Origin: Rodentibacter abscessus
Lineage (GTDB): Bacteria; Pseudomonadota; Gammaproteobacteria; Enterobacterales; Pasteurellaceae
Length of the DNA: 64,000 nucleotides
Reading direction: 5' to 3'
Assembly (NCBI RefSeq): GCF_047160095.1
Contig: NZ_AP038785.1
Coordinates: 744,001 to 808,000, forward strand
Part shown: positions 16,383 to 26,165 of the stretch, one piece after another
Position numbering within the stretch: position 1 is the stretch's first letter
How the letters are laid out: every line of letters begins with the position of its first letter
The notes under the pieces: model-generated
What the model saw: the letters and a program-made list of their open reading frames with translations, nothing else
Told to the model about the DNA's origin: nothing
The model's database searches: none
Program-made: the position numbers and the translations under genes

Positions 16383-17717
16383 ATGATTGAAACATCACAA
16401 ACTATTCCGGAACTCGTCTCTTGGGCGAAAGATCGCGAATTTTCACTAAATTTACCGACCGAACGCTTAGTGTTCTTATTGGCAATTTCAATTTATAACA
16501 ATGAACGATTAGACGGCGAAATGCTGGAAGCGGATCTGGTGGATATTTTTCGTCATACGATGAACGCTTTTGATCAATCAACCGAGGCGGTTGCCACACG
16601 TGCTAACAATGCAATCAATGAGCTGGTAAAACAACGGTTGTTAAATCGATTTAGCAGCGAATTTACCGAAGGTTTGGCGATTTACCGTTTAACACCGCTT
16701 GGTGTCGGTGTGTCCGATTATTATATTCGTCAGCGTGAATTCTCCGCTTTGCGTCTTTCCGTGCAACTTTCCATTGTAGCGGACGAAATTCAACGTGCCT
16801 CGGATTCTGCCGAAGAAGGTTCAAAAAACAATGAGACCGAACACTATTGGCGGCGCAATGTGTTTGCACCATTGAAATATTCCGTGGCGGAAATTTTCGA
16901 TAGTATCGATCTTTCTCAGCGTATTATGGATGAAAATCAGCAGAGCATTAAAGAAGAAATTGCGGAACTTCTTACCAAAGATTGGCAAGCGGCAATTTCA
17001 AGTTGTGAACGTTTATTAGATGAAACTTCCGGTAACCTGCGTGAATTGCAAGATACCTTGAATGCGGCGGGAGACAAACTCCAAGCCCAATTATTGCGTA
17101 TTCAAGATTGCGTTATCGGGCGTGATGATTTGTATTTTATCGATCAACTGATAACCGATTTGCAATCCAAACTCGACCGTATTATGAGTTGGGGGCAACA
17201 GGCGATTGATTTATGGATTGGTTACGATCGCCATGTACACAAATTTATTCGTACCGCCATTGACATGGATAAAAATCGCGTATTTTCACAGCGTTTGCGT
17301 AATTCCATCAGAAATTATTTTGATCATCCTTGGTTCTTATGGATTGCGAAATCCGATAGTTTGTCAGATCTTCGTGATGAAGAAATGGTCTTACGTGAAG
17401 ACGAAGCATTAGGCGAGTTGCCGGACGCGCTGGAATACGAATCCTTTTCCGATTTACAGGATCAAATTGTAGAACATATGCAAAACTTGCTGATTGCATA
17501 TCGTGAAAATAACCGCCCGATTGATTTAAGTCTGGTTCTAAAAGAACAGCTCGACACTTACCCGCTTTCACGTCATTTTGATGTCGCACGAATTATTGTG
17601 GATCAAGCGGTGCGATTGGGAATGGCAAATGATGATTTATCCGGTATTTATCCCCATTGGAAAGAAATTAATGAACGTGGCGCAGAAGTACAGGCACATG
17701 TGATTGATAAATATTAA
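16383..17717 (+). CDS. mukF: MukF, kleisin subunit of the MukBEF condensin
   Basis: The 444-residue protein is close to E. coli MukF. It has an N-terminal winged-helix dimerisation domain (about 1-110), a long helical middle region (about 180-320) and a C-terminal winged helix (about 360-444) that contacts MukB heads. It bridges the heads and recruits MukE. The gene starts the mukF-mukE-mukB operon; its promoter should lie in the 148-bp gap shared with ttcA. The Shine-Dalgarno is poor (ATTTCA), which may keep this subunit low. Confidence 0.96.
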   Translation: MIETSQTIPELVSWAKDREFSLNLPTERLVFLLAISIYNNERLDGEMLEADLVDIFRHTMNAFDQSTEAVATRANNAINELVKQRLLNRFSSEFTEGLAIYRLTPLGVGVSDYYIRQREFSALRLSVQLSIVADEIQRASDSAEEGSKNNETEHYWRRNVFAPLKYSVAEIFDSIDLSQRIMDENQQSIKEEIAELLTKDWQAAISSCERLLDETSGNLRELQDTLNAAGDKLQAQLLRIQDCVIGRDDLYFIDQLITDLQSKLDRIMSWGQQAIDLWIGYDRHVHKFIRTAIDMDKNRVFSQRLRNSIRNYFDHPWFLWIAKSDSLSDLRDEEMVLREDEALGELPDALEYESFSDLQDQIVEHMQNLLIAYRENNRPIDLSLVLKEQLDTYPLSRHFDVARIIVDQAVRLGMANDDLSGIYPHWKEINERGAEVQAHVIDKY

Positions 17718-17799
17718 AGTGCGGTCAAATTCTAAGTAGATTTGTAGGGTGCAAGGTCGGCACAATTTACACAGGACATAAAGAGTAAGAGAACAAACA

Positions 17800-18534
17800 A
17801 TGACAGATAACCTTCAAGATGTAATTTCCCCAAAACTCGCCACAGCGATTGCAAACCCGTTATTTCCGGCTGTCGATAGCCTTTTGCGTTTCGGTCGTCA
17901 TATCAGCACGGAATATTTAGATCATCACGCCTTCTTAATGGATTTTCAAAACGAACTGGATGGCTTTTATCGCCGCTATAATGTGGAGCTCATTCGCGCA
18001 CCGGAAGGTTTTTTCTATCTTCGCCCGAAAGCGACAACGTTAATTTCACGTTCGGTTCTCAGCGAGTTAGAAATGTTGGTGGGGAAAGTGTTGTGTTATC
18101 TCTATCTTAGTCCGGAACGTCTGGCTCAGCAGGGTATTTTTAGTACGCAAGAAGTCTATGATGAACTTTTAAATCTTGCTGATGAAGGAAAATTATTGAA
18201 AGCCATCAATCAACGTTCCAGCGGTTCGGATTTGGATAAACAAAAACTGGCTGAAAGAGTACGTTCGGCAATCGGGCGTTTACGTCGATTAGGAATGATT
18301 CAAACGGTGGGAGAACAAAACAGTGGAAAATTCACAATTTCCGAATCCGTATTCCGTTTTGGTGCGGAAGTGCGTTCCGGCGATGATCCGTTAGAAGCAC
18401 AAGCCCGCTTAATTCGTGATGGGGAAGCCGCCACGCCGGAATCCTTGGAATTAGAAAAACAAGCGCAATTAAGTGAACAAAATATTGAAAGTGCGGATGA
18501 AATTGACGAAGAATTTGATGGAGAACAAGCATAA
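17800..18534 (+). CDS. mukE: MukE, winged-helix subunit of the MukBEF condensin
   Basis: The 244-residue protein has two winged-helix domains (about 10-110 and 115-200) and an acidic C-terminal tail (about 205-244) rich in Glu and Gln. It binds the middle of MukF. The 82-bp gap after mukF holds one uptake signal near 17716 and a short GTAGGGTGC sequence that resembles the palindromic elements, but no other clear structure. The stop overlaps the mukB start by one base (TAATG), so E and B are coupled. Confidence 0.95.
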   Translation: MTDNLQDVISPKLATAIANPLFPAVDSLLRFGRHISTEYLDHHAFLMDFQNELDGFYRRYNVELIRAPEGFFYLRPKATTLISRSVLSELEMLVGKVLCYLYLSPERLAQQGIFSTQEVYDELLNLADEGKLLKAINQRSSGSDLDKQKLAERVRSAIGRLRRLGMIQTVGEQNSGKFTISESVFRFGAEVRSGDDPLEAQARLIRDGEAATPESLELEKQAQLSEQNIESADEIDEEFDGEQA

Positions 18535-21500
18535 TGTCTGATGTTTTAGAATTAGGAAATGAAATCGAATTAGAAAACGAAACTGAAACCGCAGATGTTA
18601 TAGCGCCTTTTAATACCGTCCAAAATGAAGTGGAGCGCGGTAAATTTCGTTCTTTAACCTTAATTAACTGGAACGGTTTCTTTGCCCGTACTTTTGATTT
18701 AGATGAATTGGTTACAACGCTTTCTGGCGGTAATGGGGCGGGAAAATCCACAACAATGGCAGGTTTTGTCACCGCTTTAATTCCGGATTTAACATTGCTT
18801 CATTTTCGTAATACAACAGAGGCCGGTTCTACCGGTGGTTCACGCGATAAAGGGTTGCACGGTAAATTACGTCCGGGAGTTTGTTATGCCGTGTTAGATA
18901 CTGTCAATTCCCGTCATCAGCGTATTCTTGTCGGGGTACGTTTGCAACAAGTTGCCGGTCGTGACAAAAAAGTGGATTTAAAAACCTTCTCTATTCAAGG
19001 CGTAGAATTATCACAAAATCCGACCGCACTTTTCACTGAAACCGTGGGTGAACGTCAAGCGCGCGTACTCAATCTAAATGAACTCAAAGAAAAAATTGAA
19101 AATCTCGGCGCACAGTTCAAACAGTATTCATCTATCACCGATTACCATGGAATGATGTTTGATCTCGGTATTATTCCAAAACGTTTACGTTCCGCCTCTG
19201 ATCGTAGCAAATTCTATAAACTGATCGAAGCCTCTTTATACGGAGGGATTTCCAGTGCGATTACCCGTTCTTTGCGCGATTATTTGTTGCCCGAAAACTT
19301 AGGCGTGCGTAAGGCTTTCCAAGATATGGAAAGCGCATTGCGTGAAAATCGAATGACATTGGAAGCGATCAAAGTTACCCAATCGGATCGTGATTTATTC
19401 AAACATTTAATTACCGAAACCACTAATTATGTGGCATCGGATTATATGCGCAATGCCAATGAACGCCGTGGCAATATTGAAATGGCAATGGCATCCCGCC
19501 GTGAATGGTATAAAGCCAAAGCGGAACAAGATTTATCGCAGCATCGTTTGATCGATCTAAGCCGTGAAGCCGCAGAGCTTGAGGAAAGCGAACGTATCCT
19601 TGAAGTGGATCACCAAAGTGCCGTCGATCATTTGAATTTGGTGTTAAATGCCTTACGTCATCAAGAAAAAATTTCTCGTTATCAGGAAGATGTCGCTGAG
19701 CTTGAGGAACGTTTGGAAGAACAAAAAATTGTGGTAGAAACCGCGAATGAACAACTTGAAGAAAGCCAAGCGCAATTTGAACAAACCGAAATTGAAATTG
19801 ATGAAATTCGTGCGCAATTAGCGGATTATCAACAGGCGCTAGACGCACAACAAACCCGAGCACTTCAATATCAACAAGCCATTGCCGCATTGGAAAAAGC
19901 AAAAACGCTATGCGGATTGGCTGAATTAAGCGTGAAAAATGTAGAAGATTATCACGCAGAATTTGCCGCTCACGCAGAAAGTTTAACGGAAACGGTGTTG
20001 GAATTGGAACATAAAATGTCTATTTCCGAGGCTGCGAAATCTCAGTTTGATAAAGCATACCAACTTGTTTGCAAAATTGCGGGCGATGTACCGCGTTCTG
20101 CGGCGTGGGAAAGTGCGAAAGAATTGTTACGCGAATATCCAAGTCAAAAACTACAAGCTCAGCAAACGCCACAACTTCGTGCAAAATTACACGAACTTGA
20201 ACAACGTTATACTCAGCAACAAAGTGCGGTCAGATTGCTCAACGATTTTAATCAACGTGCGAATTTGAATTTAGAAACGGCGGAAGAATTAGAAGAATAT
20301 CATGCAGAGCAGGAAGCATTGGTCGAAAATCTTTCCGCACAGCTTTCTGAACAAGTTGAAACCCGCTCGACACTTCGCCAAAAACGTGAAAATTTAACCG
20401 CACTTTATGAGGAAAATGCACGTAAAGCACCGGCTTGGTTGACGGCACAAGCGGCATTAGAACGTTTACAAGAGCAAAGCGGAACAAGCTTTGAGCATAG
20501 CCAAGACGTAATGAACTTTATGCAGGCCCAGCTCGTAAAAGAACGCGAACTGACAATGCAGCGGGATCAATTGGCACATAAACGCCAGCAGCTTGATGAG
20601 CAAATTTCCCGTTTAAGCCAACCGGACGGTTCTGAAGATGTCCGTTTAAATACACTGGCAGAACGTTTCGGCGGCGTATTGCTTTCGGAACTTTATGATG
20701 ACGTACCGATTGAAGATGCCCCTTATTTCTCTGCGCTTTATGGCCCGGCCCGTCATGCTATCGTTGTACGGGATCTCAATACTGTGCGTGAACAACTTGC
20801 CCGACTTGATGATTGCCCCGATGATTTATATCTCATCGAAGGCGACCCAACGGCCTTTGATGATAACGTATTATCCGCACAGGAACTTGAACTTGGTGTT
20901 GTCGTACAGGTTTCAGATCGACAATTACGTTATTCCAAATTCCCGGAAATTCCATTATTCGGCAGAGCGGCCCGTGAGAAACATTTAGAGGAATTAACCG
21001 TTCAACGTGATGAAGTGGCGGAAGATTACGCTCAAATCGCTTTTGATGTTCAAAAATGTCAACGCTTACACGAGCATTTCAGCCAATTTGTCGGCTTGCA
21101 TTTAGCATTGGCATTCCAGCCGAATCCGGAAGAGTTAATGGCTGAAATCAATCGGGAGCGTAATGAAATCGAACGGGAATTAAATCAATTTAGCAGTGGC
21201 GAACAGCAATTACGCATTAAATTAGATAATGCGAAAGAAAAAATGCAGCTGCTTAATAAACTCATTCCACAATTAAATGTGTTAGCGGATGACGATTTAA
21301 TTGATCGAATTGAAGAATGTCGCGAACAATTAGATCTTTCGAAGCAAGATGAGCTGTTTATACGTCAGTATGGTGTGATGTTGTCACAATTAGAACCGAT
21401 TGCAAACACATTACAAAGCGATCCGGAAAACTATGAAGGTTTAAAAAATGAGCTAACACAAGTTATCGAACGTCAAAAGCAAGCTCAACAACGTGTATTT

Positions 21501-23036
21501 GCTTTGGCGGATGTGGTTCAACGTAAACATCATTTTGCTTATGAAGATGCAGGGCAGGCAGAAACGTCAGAATTAAACGAGCAATTACGTCAACGTTTAG
21601 AACAAATGCAAGCGCAACGTGATGCGCAACGAGAACAGCTTCGTCAAAAACAAAGCCAGTTTGCACAATATAATCAAGTATTTATCGGGTTACAAAGTTC
21701 TCACGAAAGCAAAAATCAGTTACTGAAAGAACTCATTGATGAAGTCGGTGAATTAGGCGTACGTGCAGATGAAGGGGCAGAGGAGCGTGCACGTATTCGC
21801 CGTGATGAGTTATATCAACAACTTTCAACCGGTCGCCAACGCCGTTCTTACGTAGAAAAACAACTTACATTAATTGAGAGTGAAGCGGAAAGTCTCAGTC
21901 GCCGTATTCGTAAAGCGGAGCGTGATTACAAAACACAACGTGAATTAGTGGTTGCCGTAAAAGTCAGCTGGTGTGTGGTACTACGTCTGTCACGTAATTC
22001 TGATGTTGAAAAACGCTTAAACCGCCGTGAACTTGCTTATTTATCGGCAGATGAATTGCGTTCAATGTCGGATAAAGCGTTAGGGGCGTTGCGTACTGCC
22101 GTAGCGGATAATGAATACTTGCGTGATAGTTTGCGTGTATCGGAAGACAATCGTAAACCGGAAAATAAAGTGCGATTCTTTATTGCCGTTTATCAACATC
22201 TGCGCGAACGTATTCGTCAAGACATTATTAAAACGGACGATCCGATTGATGCAATCGAGCAAATGGAAATTGAGCTTTCCCGCTTAACGGCAGAATTGAC
22301 CGGACGGGAGAAAAAACTTGCGATTAGTTCGGAAAGTGTTGCAAATATTATGCGTAAAACGATTCAACGTGAGCAAAATCGTATTCGTATGCTCAACCAA
22401 GGTTTACAGAATATTGCATTCGGTCAGGTAAAATCAGTGCGTTTAGTCGTTAATATTCGTGATACGCACGCAATGTTGTTGGATGCGCTTTCCGGTCAGC
22501 AAGACGAATATCAAGATTTGTTTAACGATAACCGCATTACTTTCTCGGAAGCAATGGCGAAGCTTTATCAACGTATTAATCCGCATATTGATATGGGGCA
22601 GCGCACCGCACAAACCATTGGCGAAGAACTGTTGGATTATCGTAATTATCTTGAACTTGAAGTGGAAGTTTTCCGTGGTGCGGACGGTTGGTTGCGTGCT
22701 GAAAGCGGTGCACTTTCAACCGGTGAAGCGATTGGTACGGGGATGTCAATTCTCCTAATGGTGGTGCAAAGTTGGGAGGAGGAAAGTCGCCGTATTCGCG
22801 GTAAAGATATTGTACCTTGTCGTTTGTTATTCCTTGATGAGGCTGCACGTTTAGATGGAAAATCCATTTCTACCTTATTTGAGCTTTGCGAACGTTTGGA
22901 TATGCAATTACTTATTGCCGCGCCGGAAAACATTAGTCCGGAAAAAGGAACAACCTATAAATTGGTACGTAAAATTGCAGGCAACCAAGAACACGTACAC
23001 GTGGTAGGATTGCGAGGGTTTGGCGCAACAGAATAA
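18534..23036 (+). CDS. mukB: MukB, SMC-like chromosome condensin
   Basis: This 1500-residue SMC-type ATPase is slightly longer than the E. coli protein. Walker A (LSGGNGAGKSTTMAGF) is near residue 67. The C-terminal head carries the signature ALSTGEAIGTGMSIL and Walker B RLLFLDEAARLDGKS. Two long coiled coils (about 330-650 and 860-1240) flank a hinge (about 680-800) that begins near RLSQPDGSEDVRL. MukB loads with MukEF, organises replicated DNA and is unloaded at the terminus by MatP in E. coli. The gene carries internal uptake signals at about 19021, 20222 and 20398. I see no frameshift. Confidence 0.97.
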   Translation: MSDVLELGNEIELENETETADVIAPFNTVQNEVERGKFRSLTLINWNGFFARTFDLDELVTTLSGGNGAGKSTTMAGFVTALIPDLTLLHFRNTTEAGSTGGSRDKGLHGKLRPGVCYAVLDTVNSRHQRILVGVRLQQVAGRDKKVDLKTFSIQGVELSQNPTALFTETVGERQARVLNLNELKEKIENLGAQFKQYSSITDYHGMMFDLGIIPKRLRSASDRSKFYKLIEASLYGGISSAITRSLRDYLLPENLGVRKAFQDMESALRENRMTLEAIKVTQSDRDLFKHLITETTNYVASDYMRNANERRGNIEMAMASRREWYKAKAEQDLSQHRLIDLSREAAELEESERILEVDHQSAVDHLNLVLNALRHQEKISRYQEDVAELEERLEEQKIVVETANEQLEESQAQFEQTEIEIDEIRAQLADYQQALDAQQTRALQYQQAIAALEKAKTLCGLAELSVKNVEDYHAEFAAHAESLTETVLELEHKMSISEAAKSQFDKAYQLVCKIAGDVPRSAAWESAKELLREYPSQKLQAQQTPQLRAKLHELEQRYTQQQSAVRLLNDFNQRANLNLETAEELEEYHAEQEALVENLSAQLSEQVETRSTLRQKRENLTALYEENARKAPAWLTAQAALERLQEQSGTSFEHSQDVMNFMQAQLVKERELTMQRDQLAHKRQQLDEQISRLSQPDGSEDVRLNTLAERFGGVLLSELYDDVPIEDAPYFSALYGPARHAIVVRDLNTVREQLARLDDCPDDLYLIEGDPTAFDDNVLSAQELELGVVVQVSDRQLRYSKFPEIPLFGRAAREKHLEELTVQRDEVAEDYAQIAFDVQKCQRLHEHFSQFVGLHLALAFQPNPEELMAEINRERNEIERELNQFSSGEQQLRIKLDNAKEKMQLLNKLIPQLNVLADDDLIDRIEECREQLDLSKQDELFIRQYGVMLSQLEPIANTLQSDPENYEGLKNELTQVIERQKQAQQRVFALADVVQRKHHFAYEDAGQAETSELNEQLRQRLEQMQAQRDAQREQLRQKQSQFAQYNQVFIGLQSSHESKNQLLKELIDEVGELGVRADEGAEERARIRRDELYQQLSTGRQRRSYVEKQLTLIESEAESLSRRIRKAERDYKTQRELVVAVKVSWCVVLRLSRNSDVEKRLNRRELAYLSADELRSMSDKALGALRTAVADNEYLRDSLRVSEDNRKPENKVRFFIAVYQHLRERIRQDIIKTDDPIDAIEQMEIELSRLTAELTGREKKLAISSESVANIMRKTIQREQNRIRMLNQGLQNIAFGQVKSVRLVVNIRDTHAMLLDALSGQQDEYQDLFNDNRITFSEAMAKLYQRINPHIDMGQRTAQTIGEELLDYRNYLELEVEVFRGADGWLRAESGALSTGEAIGTGMSILLMVVQSWEEESRRIRGKDIVPCRLLFLDEAARLDGKSISTLFELCERLDMQLLIAAPENISPEKGTTYKLVRKIAGNQEHVHVVGLRGFGATE

Positions 23037-23107
23037 ATTATAGAGAGGAAAGTGCGGTTGAAAATTTTAGCATTTTTGATCGCAGTTTTGTTATAAGGGA
23101 GATCATT

Positions 23108-23983
23108 ATGCACAATCTTATTCTTGCTATTCTTTGTAGCGTTGCCGTTTCAATATTTCTCAAAATTGCACGTAAAAAAAATATCATTATTGAACAGGCT
23201 ATCGCTTTCAATTATATCACTGCAATCATTTTCAGCTATTTTCTACTTAAACCTGATTTTAAAGGATTAGAATTTGTTGATTATATTACGCAAAGTGAAA
23301 GTGTATTGATTTTCTTGGCATTGGGATTATTGTTGCCTAGCGTATTTATTATTATGTCAAAAGCAGTGGAGTTTGCCGGTATTGTACGCTCTGATGCAGC
23401 ACAGCGTCTTTCTTTATTCTTACCGATCTTAGCGGCATTTCTTCTTTTTAACGAAACGCTAAGCCAGACTAAATTAATCGGGATTGTTTTGGCGTTTATC
23501 GGATTATTTTGTCTGTTAACAAAACCGATTCAAGGACAAAGTGCGGTCAATTTTAAAGGTATTTTGGGATTGATTGGCGTATGGTTTGGGTATGGCATTA
23601 TTGATATTTTATTCAAACAGGTGGCAAAAAGTGGGGGAGCATTTCCTGCGACATTATTTATCTCTTTCTCTTTGGCTGCCTGTTTAATGTTTATCTTTTT
23701 ATTGCTAAAACGCACACAATGGACTGTGCCAAGCTTATTTGGCGGCATTATTTTAGGAACATTAAATTTCTTTAATATCCTATTTTATATCAAAGCACAC
23801 CAAAGTTTCGGCGGAAACCCAACACTTGTTTTTACCGGAATGAATATTGGTGTGATTTGTTTAGGCACGTTTACCGGCGCTCTAATATTTAAAGAAAAGA
23901 TGAGTAAAATTAATTGGTTGGGAATTGGATTTAGTTTGAGTGCGATTTTTTGCTTGTATTATTTAGACAAAATAATGGCGTAA
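23108..23983 (+). CDS. DMT-superfamily (EamA-like) inner-membrane transporter
   Basis: The 291-residue protein has about ten hydrophobic segments in two EamA repeats, split near residue 145 (IQGQSAVNFKGILGLIG). The first repeat ends LIGIVLAFIGLFCLL and the second ends WLGIGFSLSAIFCLYYL, both common in drug/metabolite transporters. The substrate cannot be read. It follows mukB after 71 bp with a good Shine-Dalgarno (AAGGGAG) and precedes sbcB by 11 bp, so it may be co-transcribed with sbcB. An internal uptake signal encodes QSAVN. Confidence 0.82.
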   Translation: MHNLILAILCSVAVSIFLKIARKKNIIIEQAIAFNYITAIIFSYFLLKPDFKGLEFVDYITQSESVLIFLALGLLLPSVFIIMSKAVEFAGIVRSDAAQRLSLFLPILAAFLLFNETLSQTKLIGIVLAFIGLFCLLTKPIQGQSAVNFKGILGLIGVWFGYGIIDILFKQVAKSGGAFPATLFISFSLAACLMFIFLLLKRTQWTVPSLFGGIILGTLNFFNILFYIKAHQSFGGNPTLVFTGMNIGVICLGTFTGALIFKEKMSKINWLGIGFSLSAIFCLYYLDKIMA

Positions 23984-23994
23984 GAGAGAGTAGT

Positions 23995-25416
23995 ATGACA
24001 AAAAATTTCAGTTTTTTTATCTACGATTACGAAAGTTTTGGTGTCAGCCCGGCAAAAGATCGTCCTGCACAATTTGCCGGAATCCGAACGGATGCGGATT
24101 TTAACATTATTGGTGAGCCGATAATGTTGTATTGTAAACAAACGAATGATTATTTACCGGCACCGGAAGCAGTGATGGTAACCGGTATTACGCCACAAGA
24201 ATGTAATGAAAAGGGGATACCTGAACCTGAATTTGCCACAAGAATTTTAGCCGAGTTTTCTCAGCCGAATACCTGTGTAATGGGGTATAACAATATTCGT
24301 TATGATGATGAAATGACACGCTATACTTTTTATCGTAATTTTATCGATCCTTATGAATATAGTTGGAAAAATGGTAATTCCCGTTGGGATTTGTTAGATC
24401 TTGTGCGGGCGTGCTATGCTCTTCGCCCCGATGGTATAAATTGGGCATATGACGATGAAGGAATGCCAAGTTTTAAATTAGAAAAACTCACCAAAGCTAA
24501 TGGTATTGAGCATGAAAATGCCCATGATGCAATGGCAGATGTTTACGCAACAATTGCAATGGCAAAACTCATTAAAGAAAAACAACCCAAATTATTTCAA
24601 TATTTCTTTGAAAATCGAGGTAAAAAAGAAATTGAAAAACTTATCAATACGGCTGAAATGACGCCTTTAGTACATGTTTCCGGAATGCTAGGGAATTATC
24701 GTGGAAACTGTGCTTGGGTTGCGCCGATAGCTTGGCATCCGATAAATCAAAACGCAGTGATTGTCTGCGATTTAAGTGGGGATATTGATAATTTATTGAT
24801 GAAAAGTGCAGATAAATTACGCACTACATTGTATACCAAAAAATCAGAGCTAGAAGCTCAGGGGATTTCATCCGTACCACTAAAATTAGTGCATATCAAT
24901 AAATGCCCGATTCTTGCACCGGCAAAAACCTTGCTACCTGAAAATGCAGCACGACTAGGCATTAATCGTCAACTATGCTTAGAAAATCTGACTAAGTTAC
25001 GCCAATCTTTTGATATTCGTGAAAAAGTGACCGATATTTTTTCAGAAGAACGTTCATTTGATGTAAGTGATAATGTCGAAACCGAGCTATACAATGGTTT
25101 CTTTAGTAATGCTGACAAAAATAATATGGAGATTTTACGCAATTTAGCACCGGAAAAACTCGCTGACCATGGTCTGGCATTTGAAGATAAACGTATTCCT
25201 GAATTGTTATTTCATTATCGTGCTCGGCATTTTTATAAAACCTTAATACGTGCTGAACAAATAAGATGGCAGAAATATCGCCAGCGTAAACTTGAACAAA
25301 GTGCAGTTGATTTTGAGGAAAGTTTACAGCGTCTTGCGAGTGAAAACGCCAATAATCCGGAAAAATTAGCTTTATTACAACAGATCTATGAATACGGGAC
25401 TAAGCTACTTAACTAG
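23995..25416 (+). CDS. sbcB: Exonuclease I (3'-5' single-strand DNA exonuclease)
   Basis: The start is ATG 23995 after AGAGAGAG, giving MTKNFSFFIYDYESFGVSP; an earlier in-frame start at 23950 lies inside the transporter gene. The 473-residue product is close to E. coli ExoI. The DEDDh exonuclease domain (about 1-195) shows YDYESFG with the first catalytic D and E, NNIRYDDEMTRYTFYRN, and ENAHDAMADVYATIAMA with the catalytic H and D. The SH3-like and helical domains follow (about 200-473). It trims 3' single strands in recombination and mismatch repair. An uptake-signal hairpin follows the stop. Confidence 0.96.
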   Translation: MTKNFSFFIYDYESFGVSPAKDRPAQFAGIRTDADFNIIGEPIMLYCKQTNDYLPAPEAVMVTGITPQECNEKGIPEPEFATRILAEFSQPNTCVMGYNNIRYDDEMTRYTFYRNFIDPYEYSWKNGNSRWDLLDLVRACYALRPDGINWAYDDEGMPSFKLEKLTKANGIEHENAHDAMADVYATIAMAKLIKEKQPKLFQYFFENRGKKEIEKLINTAEMTPLVHVSGMLGNYRGNCAWVAPIAWHPINQNAVIVCDLSGDIDNLLMKSADKLRTTLYTKKSELEAQGISSVPLKLVHINKCPILAPAKTLLPENAARLGINRQLCLENLTKLRQSFDIREKVTDIFSEERSFDVSDNVETELYNGFFSNADKNNMEILRNLAPEKLADHGLAFEDKRIPELLFHYRARHFYKTLIRAEQIRWQKYRQRKLEQSAVDFEESLQRLASENANNPEKLALLQQIYEYGTKLLN

Positions 25417-25470
25417 ACTTGTGACAGCATAACAAAAACTCTTAAAAACGTTAAATCCTATCATAAATTG

Positions 25471-25503
25471 AAAAGTGCGGCTAAAAATGACCGCACTTTT
25501 TTT
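25471..25503 (+). terminator. Uptake-signal dyad terminator after sbcB
   Basis: AAAAGTGCGG and CCGCACTTTT pair across a 10-base loop and are followed by TTT. The left arm is a variant signal (GCGGC in place of GCGGT). Confidence 0.8.
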
Positions 25504-25753
25504 ATCTCATTATTTTTTCGCTTTGAAAATAAATCACTGAATATTAACTGCACCTGTCGAAAAATAAAAACTTAAACCTCACCAAAAAGCCTTTACAAAT
25601 ACCTGACAATCAATTTCAACCATTCAATAAAACACGATAAAATCGGCTCACAACCTTTTAAAATCGCTTTTCCGTCTTGTTTTGCTAGTATTTCACGCTT
25701 GTGCATAACTCTGTGATTTATTTAATCCGTAGCTTTTACTTACCGTATAACTA

Positions 25754-25781
25754 ATTTCGCATAATGTATATTATGTTAAAT
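25754..25781 (+). other. dif: dif, XerC/XerD chromosome dimer resolution site
   Basis: The 28 bases start ATTTCGCATAA (XerC arm), then TGTATA (central region), then TTATGTTAAAT (XerD arm). From memory the E. coli dif is GGTGCGCATAA-TGTATA-TTATGTTAAAT. The centre and the XerD arm are identical, and only four outer bases of the XerC arm differ. No integrase gene or prophage lies nearby, so a chromosomal dif is far more likely than a phage attachment site. It marks the replication terminus. Confidence 0.92.
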
Positions 25782-26009
25782 TAGTGGTATAAAATGTAAC
25801 TTTTAATTTGTGATTTATACTCTACCTCGTCTAACTACTTTTCACTCGCAAAAAATTGTAAACTTTCCTCAAATTGTTTAAGTGAAAATATTTAGAAATA
25901 GCTACATGAAATGGGTGTAATTACAATTTTATTTTATTCGGAATTGAAATTTAGATGATTTATAAAATATGTGACGTTGTCATTATAATGATTACTTTCA
26001 ATTGTTTTA

Positions 26010-26028
26010 AATGAGAATAATTGTTGTT
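26010..26028 (+). promoter_or_regulatory. Possible Fur-type site upstream of ftnA
   Basis: AATGAGAATAATTGTTGTT fits the Fur consensus AATGATAATNATTATCATT at 14 of 18 defined positions by eye. It lies about 140 bp before the ferritin start. The region is so AT-rich that chance matches are likely. Confidence 0.3.
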
Positions 26029-26165
26029 GTATTTATTCTTTAAAATTAATGAGTTACAAATAAAAGTTTATAAAATAATTTGCAAATTCTCATTTAAAAG
26101 CTTAAAATATGCACTGCAATTTGAGATTTATTGCTTTTTATCAATCAAATGGAAAGGAGTTAGTT

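Larger units (their letters stand above)
25417..26165. other. Gene-free AT-rich terminus region between sbcB and ftnA
   Basis: This stretch of about 750 bp holds no plausible gene in any frame. From left to right it contains an uptake-signal terminator, a dif-like site at 25754-25781, a 12-bp palindrome TCATTATAATGA near 25980, and a Fur-like site with a facing repeat near 26003 and 26090 (TTTTAAATGAGAAT / ATTCTCATTTAAAA). The last 150 bp should include the ftnA promoter. Most of it is strongly AT-rich. Confidence 0.7.

Noticed and set aside
17716..17770. GTAGGGTGC sequence in the mukF-mukE gap as a fourth palindromic element
   Set aside because: Only about 10 bases resemble the element. Neither inverted repeat can be traced.
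18332..18772. Minus-strand frame of 146 codons over the mukE/mukB junction
   Set aside because: It is antisense to two certain genes and shows only reversed codon structure of them. There is no Shine-Dalgarno.
19423..19902. Minus-strand frame of 159 codons inside mukB
   Set aside because: It is antisense to the mukB coiled coil, whose codon bias creates long open reverse frames.
25754..25781. Phage or integrative-element attachment site
   Set aside because: The match to chromosomal dif is near complete. No integrase, phage genes or flanking duplication are present.
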